A DNA stretch of 64,000 nucleotides from CADEED01 sp039930985. GTDB taxonomy: Bacteria > Pseudomonadota > Gammaproteobacteria > Steroidobacterales > Steroidobacteraceae. Shown in pieces: positions 54,220-62,662 of the stretch; position 1 is the stretch's first letter, and each line of letters starts with the position of its first letter. The DNA is taken from contig JBDTSV010000111.1 in the NCBI GenBank assembly GCA_039930985.1, positions 1-64,000 of the forward strand. The letters run 5' to 3'. The position numbers were made by a program, and so were the translations under genes. Under the pieces are notes generated by a model. It was not told the DNA's origin. It worked only from the letters and a program-made list of their open reading frames with translations, and did not search any database.

Positions 54220-54837
54220 ATGCGACGCGTATTTCCGCTGAAGATTGCACTGGCGAGTCTGCTGTTCGCCGCGTGCGTCACCATCAATGTCTATTTCCCC
54301 GCCGCTGCCGCCGACAAGGCCGCGGACCAGATGATCAAGGACATCACCAGCGGAGGCACTTCGGCCCCGCCGACCGGAAACTTCGTGCCGGCGCATTCGG
54401 CCGACGAGCCTAACTTCCTGGTCGTGGCATTCGGCACCGCGCTGAATGCGGTGGTCCCGGCTGCCAATGCGCAGGATGCCGACGCCGCGCTCAACGTGAG
54501 CTCGCCCGCCGTCACGCGCATCAAGCAGTCCATGGGCGCACGCTTCGGCGAACTCGAGAAGTTCTTCGCGAGCGGCGCCATCGGCCTCACGCGCGATGGT
54601 CTGGTCGACGTGCGCGATCTCAACGCCGTCGCCCTGCCCGATCGCGCCACGGTCAAGCGCCTGGTATCCGAAGACAATGCGGATCGCGCCCAGCTGTACT
54701 CGGAGATCGCCAAGGCCAGCAATCATCCCGAGTGGGAAGCCGACATCAAGAAGAGCTTTGCGAAGCGCTGGGTCGCGACCGGCGCCAAGCCCGGCTGGTA
54801 CTACCAGGGCGAAGACGGCTCCTGGAAGCAGAAGTAG
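54220..54837 (+). CDS. DUF1318 lipoprotein (YdbL-like)
   Basis: 205 residues from ATG 54220 with GGAG upstream. Lipoprotein signal with lipobox LFAAC (Cys19). Then VTINVYFPAAAADKAADQMI, which resembles the strand-forming segment of YnbE. The C-terminal DUF1318 domain (about 90-205) contains VTRIKQSMGARFGELEKFF, then LNAVALPDRATVKRLVSEDN, and ends WYYQGEDGSWKQK. In enterobacteria YdbL assists the YdbH-YnbE bridge. No separate ynbE gene is visible here, and the N-terminal segment may replace it. Confidence 0.85.
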   Translation: MRRVFPLKIALASLLFAACVTINVYFPAAAADKAADQMIKDITSGGTSAPPTGNFVPAHSADEPNFLVVAFGTALNAVVPAANAQDADAALNVSSPAVTRIKQSMGARFGELEKFFASGAIGLTRDGLVDVRDLNAVALPDRATVKRLVSEDNADRAQLYSEIAKASNHPEWEADIKKSFAKRWVATGAKPGWYYQGEDGSWKQK

Positions 54838-54846
54838 TCTAGTTAG

Positions 54847-55719
54847 ATGACGGATGCAGGGCCCGGTCCGCCGCGCGGAACGGGCCCTGTGCTTTTGCGG
54901 CGGCTGTTCAAAGGCTGCATGGCGCTGGCCGGCATCGCGCTCGTGGCGGTGGCCGCACTGATGGCGCTGCAGTTTTTTGCCGCATTTCCGAGTCCATCCG
55001 AGGCCGCGCAACGTCCACACGCGCTGCATCAGGCCAATGGCGAGGCACTGTGGCTCGAGGTCGACGGCGCTCGCGTCGAAGCCTGGCTGCTGCCAACAAC
55101 GTCCCGCGCCCCGACACCGATTGCGATCTATGGCCACGGCAATGGTGAGCTCATCGATCATGAGACGGCGCGCATGGATGGATTGCGCGGCGCGGGCGTG
55201 GCGGTGTTGTTGGTCGAGTTTCCCGGCTACGGCCGCTCCAGCGGAATCCCTTCGGAGCGGAGCATCCTCGCAACGTTCGAAGCGGCGTACGACCTCGTCG
55301 CACACGATCCGCGTTTCGATGCGCGGCGAATCGTCGGCTACGGCCGCTCGCTGGGCGGCGGCGCTGTCGCACAACTGGCAGCGCACCGGCAATTGGCGGC
55401 GCTGGTGCTCGAATCCACTTTCACGAGCGTTGCTGACATCGTTCGCGGCTACGGCGTGCCCGACTGGCTGGTGCTCAATCGCTTCGATACGGTCGCGGTG
55501 CTGCGCGACTATCAAGGTCCGGTACTCATTCTTCATGGCACTGAGGATGTGAACATTCCGCCGGTGCACGCCAGGCTGAACCGGGCGGCCGCGCGCAACA
55601 GCGTGTTGTACATGTCGCGCTGCGGACACAATGATTGTCCGCCACACTGGGAAGTGGTACTCAGTTTTCTGCTGCGCAACGGCGTATTTAACGAATCAGT
55701 ATCCGGAGCTACCCCATGA
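54847..55719 (+). CDS. Membrane-anchored alpha/beta hydrolase
   Basis: 290 residues. One helix at about 24-45 (ALAGIALVAVAALMALQFF) anchors a hydrolase domain. IYGHGNGELID holds the oxyanion site, GYGRSLGGGAVAQL the nucleophile Ser, LHGTEDVNIPP the Asp and SRCGHNDCP the His. Similar to BAAT- or YfhR-type hydrolases. It begins nine bases after the DUF1318 gene and overlaps the following lipoprotein gene by ATGA, so the three probably form a unit. Confidence 0.88.
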   Translation: MTDAGPGPPRGTGPVLLRRLFKGCMALAGIALVAVAALMALQFFAAFPSPSEAAQRPHALHQANGEALWLEVDGARVEAWLLPTTSRAPTPIAIYGHGNGELIDHETARMDGLRGAGVAVLLVEFPGYGRSSGIPSERSILATFEAAYDLVAHDPRFDARRIVGYGRSLGGGAVAQLAAHRQLAALVLESTFTSVADIVRGYGVPDWLVLNRFDTVAVLRDYQGPVLILHGTEDVNIPPVHARLNRAAARNSVLYMSRCGHNDCPPHWEVVLSFLLRNGVFNESVSGATP

Positions 55720-55955
55720 ACACTTCAATTGCCTCCAGCCTGCGCCTGGCATTCCTGGCCGCGGCTTCCATGTTGCTGCTCGGCTGTGGCCTCGCCGAGA
55801 CCACCGCCGTCGCGGCGAGTGAAGCCGCCACCGCGGCCGAACAGGCCAAACAGGGCAAAGAACTGGAAGACAAGGTGCGGCGCGATGTCGCCGCGGCTCA
55901 GCAGACGGCGGTCGATGAACGAGTCAAGGCCGAGGCCGCAGCGGAAAACCCGTAA
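55716..55955 (+). CDS. Small Ala/Glu-rich lipoprotein
   Basis: 79 residues. Lipobox LLLGC at about residues 20-24. The mature part is an alpha-helical Ala-, Glu- and Lys-rich chain (AASEAATAAEQAKQGKELED), Lpp-like in composition but without an Lpp C-terminal Lys for peptidoglycan attachment. It is coupled by ATGA to the hydrolase gene. Likely a structural or adaptor lipoprotein. Confidence 0.75.
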   Translation: MNTSIASSLRLAFLAAASMLLLGCGLAETTAVAASEAATAAEQAKQGKELEDKVRRDVAAAQQTAVDERVKAEAAAENP

Positions 55956-56774
55956 CTACTCGCGCATCCCGGTGCCGCGGTTCATGAAGAACAGCGCCAC
56001 CGAGAACAGCGCCACCGCGGATATCAGCATGATGCTGAAGGCGACATAGACGTTGACGTCGCTGGTCCCCAGAAAGCCGTAGCGGAACGCATTCACCATG
56101 TGCAGGATGGGATTCGCGTACGACATGTGCCGGGCCCACTCTGGCAGCAGCGAGATGGAATAGAACACGCCACCGAAATATGTGAGCGGGGTCAGCACGA
56201 AGGTCGGGATCCAGTTCACCTGGTCGAAGTTCTTGGCGAATTGCGCGTTGATGAAACCGCCGAGAGAAAACACCATCGAAGTGAGCACCACCGCGCCCAG
56301 AACCACGCCGACGTGATGCACCGTGAGCTTCGTGAAGATCAGCGACACGACCGTGACCGCGGCGCCGACCAGGAAGCCGCGCAACAGGCCGCCGCCGACG
56401 TACCCGAGGATGATGATCCAGTTGGGCAGCGGAGCGACCAGCATCTCCTCGACGTGCTTGCCGAACTTCGCGCCGAAGAACGATGACACGACGTTGCCGT
56501 AGGAGTTGGTGATGACGGCCATCATGATGAGACCGGGCGCGATGTACTGCATGTAGGGCACGCCGTCCATGAGGCCGACACGCTGCCCGATCAAACTACC
56601 GAAGATCACAAAATACAGGGCCGAGGTAACCGCCGACGGCACGATGGTCTGGGCCCAGATGCGGACGATCCGCCCGTATTCGCGAATGATGATCGTCTTG
56701 AGACCAGTCCAGCGCGCCTGGCGCAGCGAGCGCAGTGAGTCCGCGGAATTCGCCAGGGCCGAAACTTCGGTCAT
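55956..56774 (-). CDS. ABC-2 type permease (YadH-like)
   Basis: 272 residues, six helices, with the ABC-2 phrases REYGRIVRIWAQTIVPSAVT at the start, GVPYMQYIAPGLIMMAVI and FVLTPLTYFGGVFYSISLLP in the middle. Its ATG overlaps the stop of the ATPase gene. Together they form a YadGH-type exporter; the substrate is unknown. Confidence 0.92.
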   Translation of the reverse strand: MTEVSALANSADSLRSLRQARWTGLKTIIIREYGRIVRIWAQTIVPSAVTSALYFVIFGSLIGQRVGLMDGVPYMQYIAPGLIMMAVITNSYGNVVSSFFGAKFGKHVEEMLVAPLPNWIIILGYVGGGLLRGFLVGAAVTVVSLIFTKLTVHHVGVVLGAVVLTSMVFSLGGFINAQFAKNFDQVNWIPTFVLTPLTYFGGVFYSISLLPEWARHMSYANPILHMVNAFRYGFLGTSDVNVYVAFSIMLISAVALFSVALFFMNRGTGMRE

Positions 56775-57706
56775 GACGGGATCGCGCCGGCGCCGGGCTT
56801 GCGCTCGACGAGCTTCATGAAAAGCTCTTCGAGGCGATTGACCTTGTTGCGCATTGAAAGCACGCCGATGCCCTGCTCGGTCAGTTTGGCGAACACTTCG
56901 TTGAGGCTCTGTTCCTTCGACACCTCGACCTCGAGCGTGTGGTCGTCGATGAGCTCGAATTCATAGCCTGGCACCTGCGGCACGGAATCGACCGCCTCGC
57001 GCAGGTTGAGTACGAAAGTTTCGGCCTGCAGCTTGCGCAGCAGGGTCGACATGCGATCGCGCTCGGCGATGAGACCGCCATTGATGATGGCGATGTTGCG
57101 GCACAGGGTTTCCGCTTCCTCGAGGTAGTGGGTAGTCAGGATGATGGTGGTACCGCGCGCGTTTATTTCGCGGAGGAAATCCCACATCGAGCGGCGGATT
57201 TCGATGTCGACACCGGCGGTGGGCTCGTCGAGTATCAGCAGGCGCGGCTCGTGCACCAGTGCGCGCGCGATCATCAGACGGCGCTTCATGCCGCCGGAGA
57301 GTCCACGGGCGATCTTGTTGCGCTTGTCCGAGAGTTGCAGCAACGACAGATATTTCTCGGTGCGTTCGCGCGCCAGTGCTCGTTCGATGCCGTAGAACCC
57401 GGCCTGGTTCACGAGGATGGTTTGCGGAGTTTCAAACTGGTTGAAGTTGAGCTCCTGCGGCACGATACCGATGCAGGCCTTGGCGGCTTCCAGCTCGCGG
57501 TCGATATCGTGGCCAAACACACTCACGGTCCCCGACGACTTGTTGACCAACGAGGTGAGTATGCCGATGAGCGTGGTCTTGCCGGCGCCGTTTGGCCCTA
57601 ACAAGGCGAAGAAATCGCCCCGCTCCACATCGAGATCGACGCCCTTCAGCGCCTGGACACCATTCTTGTAGGTCTTGGTGAGTCCGCGGATCGACAGTGC
57701 GTACAT
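56771..57706 (-). CDS. ABC transporter ATPase (YadG-like)
   Basis: 311 residues. Walker A GPNGAGKTT (about 38-46), signature GLSGGMKRRL (about 137), Walker B LLILDEPTAGVD (about 157-168) and an H-loop His in TTHYLEEAE. The C-terminal about 80 residues form the extra domain usual in YadG/DrrA-type exporters. Provides ATP hydrolysis for the permease translated next. Confidence 0.93.
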   Translation of the reverse strand: MYALSIRGLTKTYKNGVQALKGVDLDVERGDFFALLGPNGAGKTTLIGILTSLVNKSSGTVSVFGHDIDRELEAAKACIGIVPQELNFNQFETPQTILVNQAGFYGIERALARERTEKYLSLLQLSDKRNKIARGLSGGMKRRLMIARALVHEPRLLILDEPTAGVDIEIRRSMWDFLREINARGTTIILTTHYLEEAETLCRNIAIINGGLIAERDRMSTLLRKLQAETFVLNLREAVDSVPQVPGYEFELIDDHTLEVEVSKEQSLNEVFAKLTEQGIGVLSMRNKVNRLEELFMKLVERKPGAGAIPS

Positions 57707-57763
57707 GGTGCCGTGAGCTTGAGGCTTCCCTGCATTAAATCAATGAGCCATTCGAGGGAGAGT

Positions 57764-58447
57764 TCACTTCGGAACCTCTTCATCCATGACAGTCTTGAAA
57801 ATGCCTTCCCAGAACGGTTCTTGCGGATTGTCGCCGCAGCGTTTCGCAGACTCCCTCAGGCCCTTGACTGCAGCTTTCCAGATCTTCGCGTCGACGTATT
57901 CCTTCGCTTCGGCGCGCATGGCGGCGTACATGGTGACGGCGATGCGCGGCATGAATTCGGTGGCCGCCGCATCGTCGGCTTCATCACGCAACAGCTTCCA
58001 TTCCCAAACGAAGTCCGCGCATTTCATCTTGCGAATGCGGACCTTCTCTTTGTCCGTGAGCTGAGGGTCGGGTTTTGCCGCCACCGGTTTTGGCGTGGCG
58101 CCCGTGGAGGTACGAAGCTCAACCTTCATCTCGACGCTGGACTCGACCAGCTTGCCGGAAGCGTCAATGGCGGGGCGGAATCGCGCGCTCTGCAAAACTT
58201 TGACCAGTTGCGGCTCAATGGCGCTTTCGGCGGTGTTTTCGGTAACCAATACATCGTGCACGCGCCCGTCGTCGCCGACTCGTACCGTGGCCACCAATTG
58301 TCCGGCAAGCTTACGGGCGCCGATATTGATCTTCGCCGTTGACGCGGCGGCGATGATCTGCGGTTCGCTGGGCCCGGCCTGCGCCAGCACGGCGGCAGGG
58401 AGGGAAAGCAGGCAGATCGAAATTACTGCGCGTGCAGCTGAAAACAT
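57764..58447 (-). CDS. Exported TonB-C-like domain protein
   Basis: 227 residues. Signal peptide about 1-22. Residues about 45-115 match the TonB C-terminal fold: LVATVRVGDDGRVHDVLVTE then AIEPQLVKVLQSARFRPAID and VEMKVEL. No N-terminal anchor helix beyond the signal is seen, so it may be a periplasmic TonB-like adaptor. The C-terminal half is helical with KMKCADFVWEWKLLRDEADD and a Cys-containing tail and is not recognised. Confidence 0.75.
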   Translation of the reverse strand: MFSAARAVISICLLSLPAAVLAQAGPSEPQIIAAASTAKINIGARKLAGQLVATVRVGDDGRVHDVLVTENTAESAIEPQLVKVLQSARFRPAIDASGKLVESSVEMKVELRTSTGATPKPVAAKPDPQLTDKEKVRIRKMKCADFVWEWKLLRDEADDAAATEFMPRIAVTMYAAMRAEAKEYVDAKIWKAAVKGLRESAKRCGDNPQEPFWEGIFKTVMDEEVPK

Positions 58448-58478
58448 GTGTGACCTGACTCCAATTCACGCAAGCGCG

Positions 58479-58510
58479 CCGCCATCCGCCCTGAGAGGCG
58501 GATGGCGGCG
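58479..58510. terminator. Long perfect hairpin downstream of the subtilase gene
   Basis: GCCGCCATCCGCC/GGCGGATGGCGGC is a 13-bp perfect stem with loop CTGAGA. It lies between the subtilase stop (58543) and the next gene on the same strand. No T-run follows on either strand. Confidence 0.45.
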
Positions 58511-58542
58511 GCAACAAAGCTTGTCCAGGAACCTGGGGCTTG

Positions 58543-60525
58543 TTAGAAGCCGCGAGTTGCGCGCAGCGCCCGCTGCGCGTCTACGAATCCGAAACCAGTA
58601 TCGAAGTCGAACCCGTTGGCATTATCGACGCGTTGCGGCCCGATGTCGCCCCCGAAGTTGCGTAGTTTCATGTCGTCGGCAGTCAGTCGCAGGGCCCAAT
58701 AAATCAAATCGGGGCTCAGGTTGCGGGGGCCAATGAAACGCTTATGGGCGACCTGGTCACGCGCCCTCTGGTCCAGGATAAGTGCCGCCACCGCAGCCAC
58801 ATGCGGCGCCGAAGCCGAGGTACCGAAGAAATTTGGATAGCCGTCGGGCTCAGTGGTCCCCGGCACCTCGAATCCGAGGTCAAAGAACGCAAACGAGGTG
58901 TTGCCGCCATCCGGACCGGTGACCCCGGGCTTGATGCGCACCGCAGGCGTGCTCAGCCTTCGTCCGTTGGGCCCGAAAAACACCGGCGCGCCACCGGCGG
59001 AGGAAAAGTAATTGAGACAGGCCGGGATGCACTGCGGACGCAGCGGGCTGCCCCATGCGGCCGTCTGGTACCACGCGGCGGCGCCCACGGCCTCCGCCCC
59101 GGCCGCGTTGGCGTGGCCAAAGACCGTTCCGCTGGCCGTATCGTGTTCGTCGACCGTGAAGACGCCGGCATCGAGGTCGAACCATACGTACTTGATGTAG
59201 TTAGGCGACGGCCCTTCGTACAGCTCGATGCCGATCTGCACCTGCAGGTCTTCATCGCTGAAATTGACCATGATCGGTGTTTCCACCGCGTCGCCGCCGA
59301 CGTTGGCATCGATGCCAGGAATCTGGCAGATCACCTGCTCAGGGTCGTCGGTGCAGATTTCGATGATGTCGCCGTTCATGTCGTAGAACCACACGTCAAC
59401 GTCGCTCTGCGCACCGCGCCGGCCGTTCGCTGACAGCGAGGGTTGATCCCACTGAGTGGACAGCAGGGTGACACTGGAGGCCGAGGCCGTGACAGTTTGC
59501 AGACCATCCACCACGCGCCCCGAAGCGAAATCATGGCGCCGTCCCGAGACGCCTTCCTCGCTGGACAGCCTGAAGCGCGACTCGTAGGACTGACGCGCGT
59601 CGTTGCCGGCCGATGAGAAGTACGCGACGCCGTCGGCGTACACGTCGTCCACCGCCTGCGCGATGATGCCGTCTTCGAACATCGGTTCGGAGTAATAGAT
59701 GATGTCATCGACGATGACCTTCGAGCCCGCCGCGGCGAGCGCGCGAATGCCCGCGGCAAAGTCTTCCTGGCTCTCGAAGGCGGTGTAGAACGCCTGCGGC
59801 GATCCCGGCGCGACATCGTGCACGAGCTGCATCATGGCGCGACCTTCGTCCGAGCAGTCGCTGCTCGGCGCGGTGGCCAGGTCTTTGAGCACGATGACAT
59901 CGCGCGGCAGGTCGTCGTTGGCGATGTCCTGCGCGGCGCGCGTGAACGGCGCGCCTTCTTCAAACGCGCCAGGCGCGCAGTCGTAGCTGTCGGACAGCAC
60001 GCCGACTCGAACCCCCCTTCCGGTCACGCCGCTTTCCCGGCGCGCGAGATCCGCGTGCAGCGAGCGGTCGCCCTGTGAGACCACGGGATGCTTGCGGGTC
60101 ATGGCGAGCGTGGGCCGCAGGAATTTGAGCCCATTCGTGCCGGCCATGTCGCCGAGTGCGGCTATTGGCGCCTTGCCCGACACGGCAGTCGAATGGACTA
60201 CTGCGTCCTTGAGTCCTTTTGCCACCAGCTGAGTACGCAGCGCGGCGAGATCATCGCCGTAGGCGCTCACGGATACGTAACCCTGGCTCGCGCGCAGCGC
60301 CGGAAGTTTGCGCGTCAGGTTGCGCGTGACATCGGACTGCGGGAGACGCCGACGCGCGGCCGCCTTCTGCAGGACCGCGAGCGTGGCTCCGAGGCGCGCG
60401 CCGTTGCCCGACTTGGCTTCGGCTCTTGCGGCAGCGGCTTCCTGACGGGAGGCACCAGCGGCGCCGAGGGAAAAAAACACGGCCACAGCTGCCAGAGCCG
60501 CGATGGCTGATTTCTTGATGATCAT
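58543..60525 (-). CDS. Exported S8/S53-superfamily serine peptidase, atypical triad
   Basis: 660 residues from ATG 60525 with a GGGGGGCAAG ribosome-binding site. Signal peptide about 1-25. The subtilase Asp is in VGVLSDSYD (about 175). In place of the HGTxVAG box it reads SDEGRAMMQLVHDVAPG (about 225), with Glu where the catalytic His usually is. The oxyanion Asn is in SSAGND, and the nucleophile Ser is in GTSASAPHVAAVAAL (about 567). The active site is probably of a sedolisin-like or altered kind. Secreted or surface protease. Confidence 0.85.
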   Translation of the reverse strand: MIIKKSAIAALAAVAVFFSLGAAGASRQEAAAARAEAKSGNGARLGATLAVLQKAAARRRLPQSDVTRNLTRKLPALRASQGYVSVSAYGDDLAALRTQLVAKGLKDAVVHSTAVSGKAPIAALGDMAGTNGLKFLRPTLAMTRKHPVVSQGDRSLHADLARRESGVTGRGVRVGVLSDSYDCAPGAFEEGAPFTRAAQDIANDDLPRDVIVLKDLATAPSSDCSDEGRAMMQLVHDVAPGSPQAFYTAFESQEDFAAGIRALAAAGSKVIVDDIIYYSEPMFEDGIIAQAVDDVYADGVAYFSSAGNDARQSYESRFRLSSEEGVSGRRHDFASGRVVDGLQTVTASASSVTLLSTQWDQPSLSANGRRGAQSDVDVWFYDMNGDIIEICTDDPEQVICQIPGIDANVGGDAVETPIMVNFSDEDLQVQIGIELYEGPSPNYIKYVWFDLDAGVFTVDEHDTASGTVFGHANAAGAEAVGAAAWYQTAAWGSPLRPQCIPACLNYFSSAGGAPVFFGPNGRRLSTPAVRIKPGVTGPDGGNTSFAFFDLGFEVPGTTEPDGYPNFFGTSASAPHVAAVAALILDQRARDQVAHKRFIGPRNLSPDLIYWALRLTADDMKLRNFGGDIGPQRVDNANGFDFDTGFGFVDAQRALRATRGF

Positions 60526-60621
60526 CTTGCCCCCCGAGTTATGTTGAGTCAGCGGACCCGAGCCCGCCTGCCTTCCTTGCCCGCGCGCGTATTCCGTCGC
60601 CGAAAGCCTCACGCGATTTGT

Positions 60622-61278
60622 TCAAGGAGCATGCCCGGCAAGCGTTTCGGCGGCAAGGCGCTGAATACCACCGAGGAGCAGTTCGTGAAGACGCTGGTCG
60701 GCGCCCGCTGATGCGGCGATCAGCAATTGGCGCCAGAAGCCGAGCTGGTTCGACCACCGCGGCCGCAACACCTCGGCATTTCGATCAGCGGCCGCTTCGA
60801 GAGCCGCCAGCGAACAGGCCGCCAGCGATTCGACCACGCCGATAGTGGAACCGAATACGAGGCAGGCCGCCCGTGGACGGCTGCGCGCCAGGTGCCAGCC
60901 ATAAACCAGCATGCGCCGCGTGATGGAGCGCGCCTGCGAGCTCTCGAAAAATGCCGGCTCGACGCGCTGCGAGAGATCATTGACGCCGCGCGTGCGCAGC
61001 TCTAGCCATCGGGGCGCGGATGAGAGGCCGGCGTCGAACAAGCTGAACGGCGCGGCGGACAACCGGCGCACGGCCTGCGCTGGCAAGGAGGCCCAATGCG
61101 AGCGCAGCTCCGAGAGCAAGGGCGGCGCCAGCGCGATGCTTTCGCACTCGGTGGCGCGCAGGCACAAATGTCCAAGACATTCCGCGTTGAGCTCGGCCAG
61201 CGGCGCCGGATCCACGCCCTGGGACGGCAACCAGTGGCGCCCGTCATCGCGGGTTCGCTGACTTCCTCGACTGGACAT
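60622..61278 (-). CDS. Protein of unknown function
   Basis: 218 residues from ATG 61278, with GGGAGGA upstream. Helical and rich in Ala, Leu and Arg, with three Cys. Contains LLSELRSHWASLPAQAVRRL, ARSITRRMLVYGWHLARSRP and FGSTIGVVESLAACSLAALE. No signal peptide. No family is recognised. It lies between the subtilase gene and the IS1595-type element. Confidence 0.6.
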   Translation of the reverse strand: MSSRGSQRTRDDGRHWLPSQGVDPAPLAELNAECLGHLCLRATECESIALAPPLLSELRSHWASLPAQAVRRLSAAPFSLFDAGLSSAPRWLELRTRGVNDLSQRVEPAFFESSQARSITRRMLVYGWHLARSRPRAACLVFGSTIGVVESLAACSLAALEAAADRNAEVLRPRWSNQLGFWRQLLIAASAGADQRLHELLLGGIQRLAAETLAGHAP

Positions 61279-61354
61279 GGCATTCCTCCCGATACACGCG
61301 AGATATCTTGCGCCGTACCCCCTTGAAAGTCATTTGCATATTTGGGAAATTTTT

Positions 61355-62379
61355 GGCGATTATCCCTTTGACAAACCCAGCTGGACGTGGGAATATGCTT
61401 CCCATGAACAACATGACTGCCAAGCACTTCCACGATGACGACGCCGCCCGGGCGTATCTGGAAAGCGTGCGCTGGCCGAACGGCCCGATCTGCCCCCACT
61501 GCAAGAGCGATAACGAATACCGCTTAGAAGGTGAGGCGCATCGCAAGGGTCTTTTGAAGTGTGGCGACTGCCGCAAGCAGTACAGCGTGACTGTGGGCAC
61601 CGTGTTCGAGCGCTCCAAGATCCCACTCAGCAAGTGGCTCATGGCCGCTTACCTCCTGTGCTCGTCCAAGAAGGGCATGAGCGCTCACCAGTTGAGCCGC
61701 ACCTTGGGCCTTACCTATAAGACCGCGTGGTTCCTGGCGCATCGCATTCGCTTTGCGATGGCGGATAGCACCGGCGGCTTGATGGGTTCGGGCGGCGGAT
61801 CAGTCGAAGCTGACGAGACGTACATTGGCACCAAGAAGGGCGCGACGAAGCGTTCGGGCGCTGGTCACAAGAATCAGGTGTTCGCCCTGGTTGAACGCAA
61901 TGGCCGCGTGAAGTCCCGCCATGTCACGAACTTCGCGCAGATCGGCGCAACACTTCGGGACTCTGTGGCCCCGGAAGCCACGCTCTACACGGACCAAGCG
62001 AAGATGTACCGCAAGCTTGGCAAGCAGTTCGCCAAGCATGAGTCGGTGAACCACTCCAAGTGGGAGTGGAAGCGTGGCGAAGCCCACACGAACACGATTG
62101 AAGGTGTTTTCAGCGTGTTCAAGCGCGGCATGATTGGCACGTACCAGCATTGCGGCGAACAGCACTTGAAGCGCTACTTGGCGGAGTTCGACTTCCGCTA
62201 CAACAACCGCGTCGCGCTCGAGATTTCGGACAAGCAGCGCATGAATAACGCGCTGGCTGGAATCGAAGGTAAGCGCCTGACGTACAAATAGCTGGTAGCG
62301 AAGCTCCTCAAACCCAAAGCAACAAGAAGAAGTGAGGAGTGGAAGCAGCTGGAGCTGCTTGAGTAGTAAGGGTTATGCC
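61355..62379. mobile_element. IS1595-type insertion sequence
   Basis: The transposase is flanked by imperfect inverted repeats of about 30 bp. The left end, GGCGATTATCCCTTTGACAA at 61355, matches the reverse complement of the right end, GGCATAACCCTTACTACTCA ending at 62379. Both then run into CAGCT. I do not see the 8-bp target duplication expected for the family, so the exact ends are uncertain or the copy is old. The gap 62380-62662 has no gene; it holds a terminator at 62611-62640. Confidence 0.6.
61404..62291 (+). CDS. IS1595-family transposase
   Basis: 295 residues from ATG 61404 (ATG 61395 is also possible). The N-terminal zinc ribbon has CPHC and CGDC (about 32-60), characteristic of ISXO2-like transposases. 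The catalytic residues are the first Asp in VEADETYIGT (about 135), the second in LYTDQAKMY, and the Glu in HTNTIEGVFSVFKRG. The reading frame is intact and the length is normal, so it may still be active. Confidence 0.92.
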   Translation: MNNMTAKHFHDDDAARAYLESVRWPNGPICPHCKSDNEYRLEGEAHRKGLLKCGDCRKQYSVTVGTVFERSKIPLSKWLMAAYLLCSSKKGMSAHQLSRTLGLTYKTAWFLAHRIRFAMADSTGGLMGSGGGSVEADETYIGTKKGATKRSGAGHKNQVFALVERNGRVKSRHVTNFAQIGATLRDSVAPEATLYTDQAKMYRKLGKQFAKHESVNHSKWEWKRGEAHTNTIEGVFSVFKRGMIGTYQHCGEQHLKRYLAEFDFRYNNRVALEISDKQRMNNALAGIEGKRLTYK

Positions 62380-62610
62380 ATCTCACATTTGTTGTCGGAA
62401 TGTGCAGCCGATCACGTATGGCGGGCGGCATTCTAGCGGCCCAGGTGCTCTTTGGCTGTTAAGTGCCTGTATTCAAAGTGCATATACTGCTTTGAGTTTT
62501 GGAGAGTTGGCCTCAATATCTCGTCCGCTGGTAAGTCCTCGATCACCGCGACGCCGTCAAAAGTATCGTAAGCCTGATGTAAGCAGGCCGGCCCGAGGGT
62601 CAGCAGACTC

Positions 62611-62640
62611 AATCCCCGCTCATGCGGGGATTTTTCTTTG
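62611..62640 (+). terminator. Rho-independent terminator upstream of DUF3800 gene
   Basis: AATCCCCGC/GCGGGGATT with a 4-nt loop (TCAT), followed by TTTCTTTG. It is strong on the plus strand. No clear plus-strand gene ends before it other than the IS transposase, so it may belong to a lost gene. It is a single palindrome, not part of an array. Confidence 0.7.
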
Positions 62641-62662
62641 TGTTGTTAGTTAGACTCTGCCG

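Noticed and set aside
61347..62387. 8-bp target duplication around the IS element
   Set aside because: The flanking octamers (AAATTTTT and ATCTCACA) do not match, so no duplication can be claimed with these ends.
62611..62640. CRISPR-like repeat (AATCCCCGC...GCGGGGATT resembles type I-E repeat ends)
   Set aside because: Only one copy, followed by a T-run. It is a terminator and no spacer array is present.
62375..62653. 92-residue plus-strand ORF
   Set aside because: It overlaps the IS end and runs through the terminator hairpin, which gives its C-terminal phrase. No ribosome-binding site.
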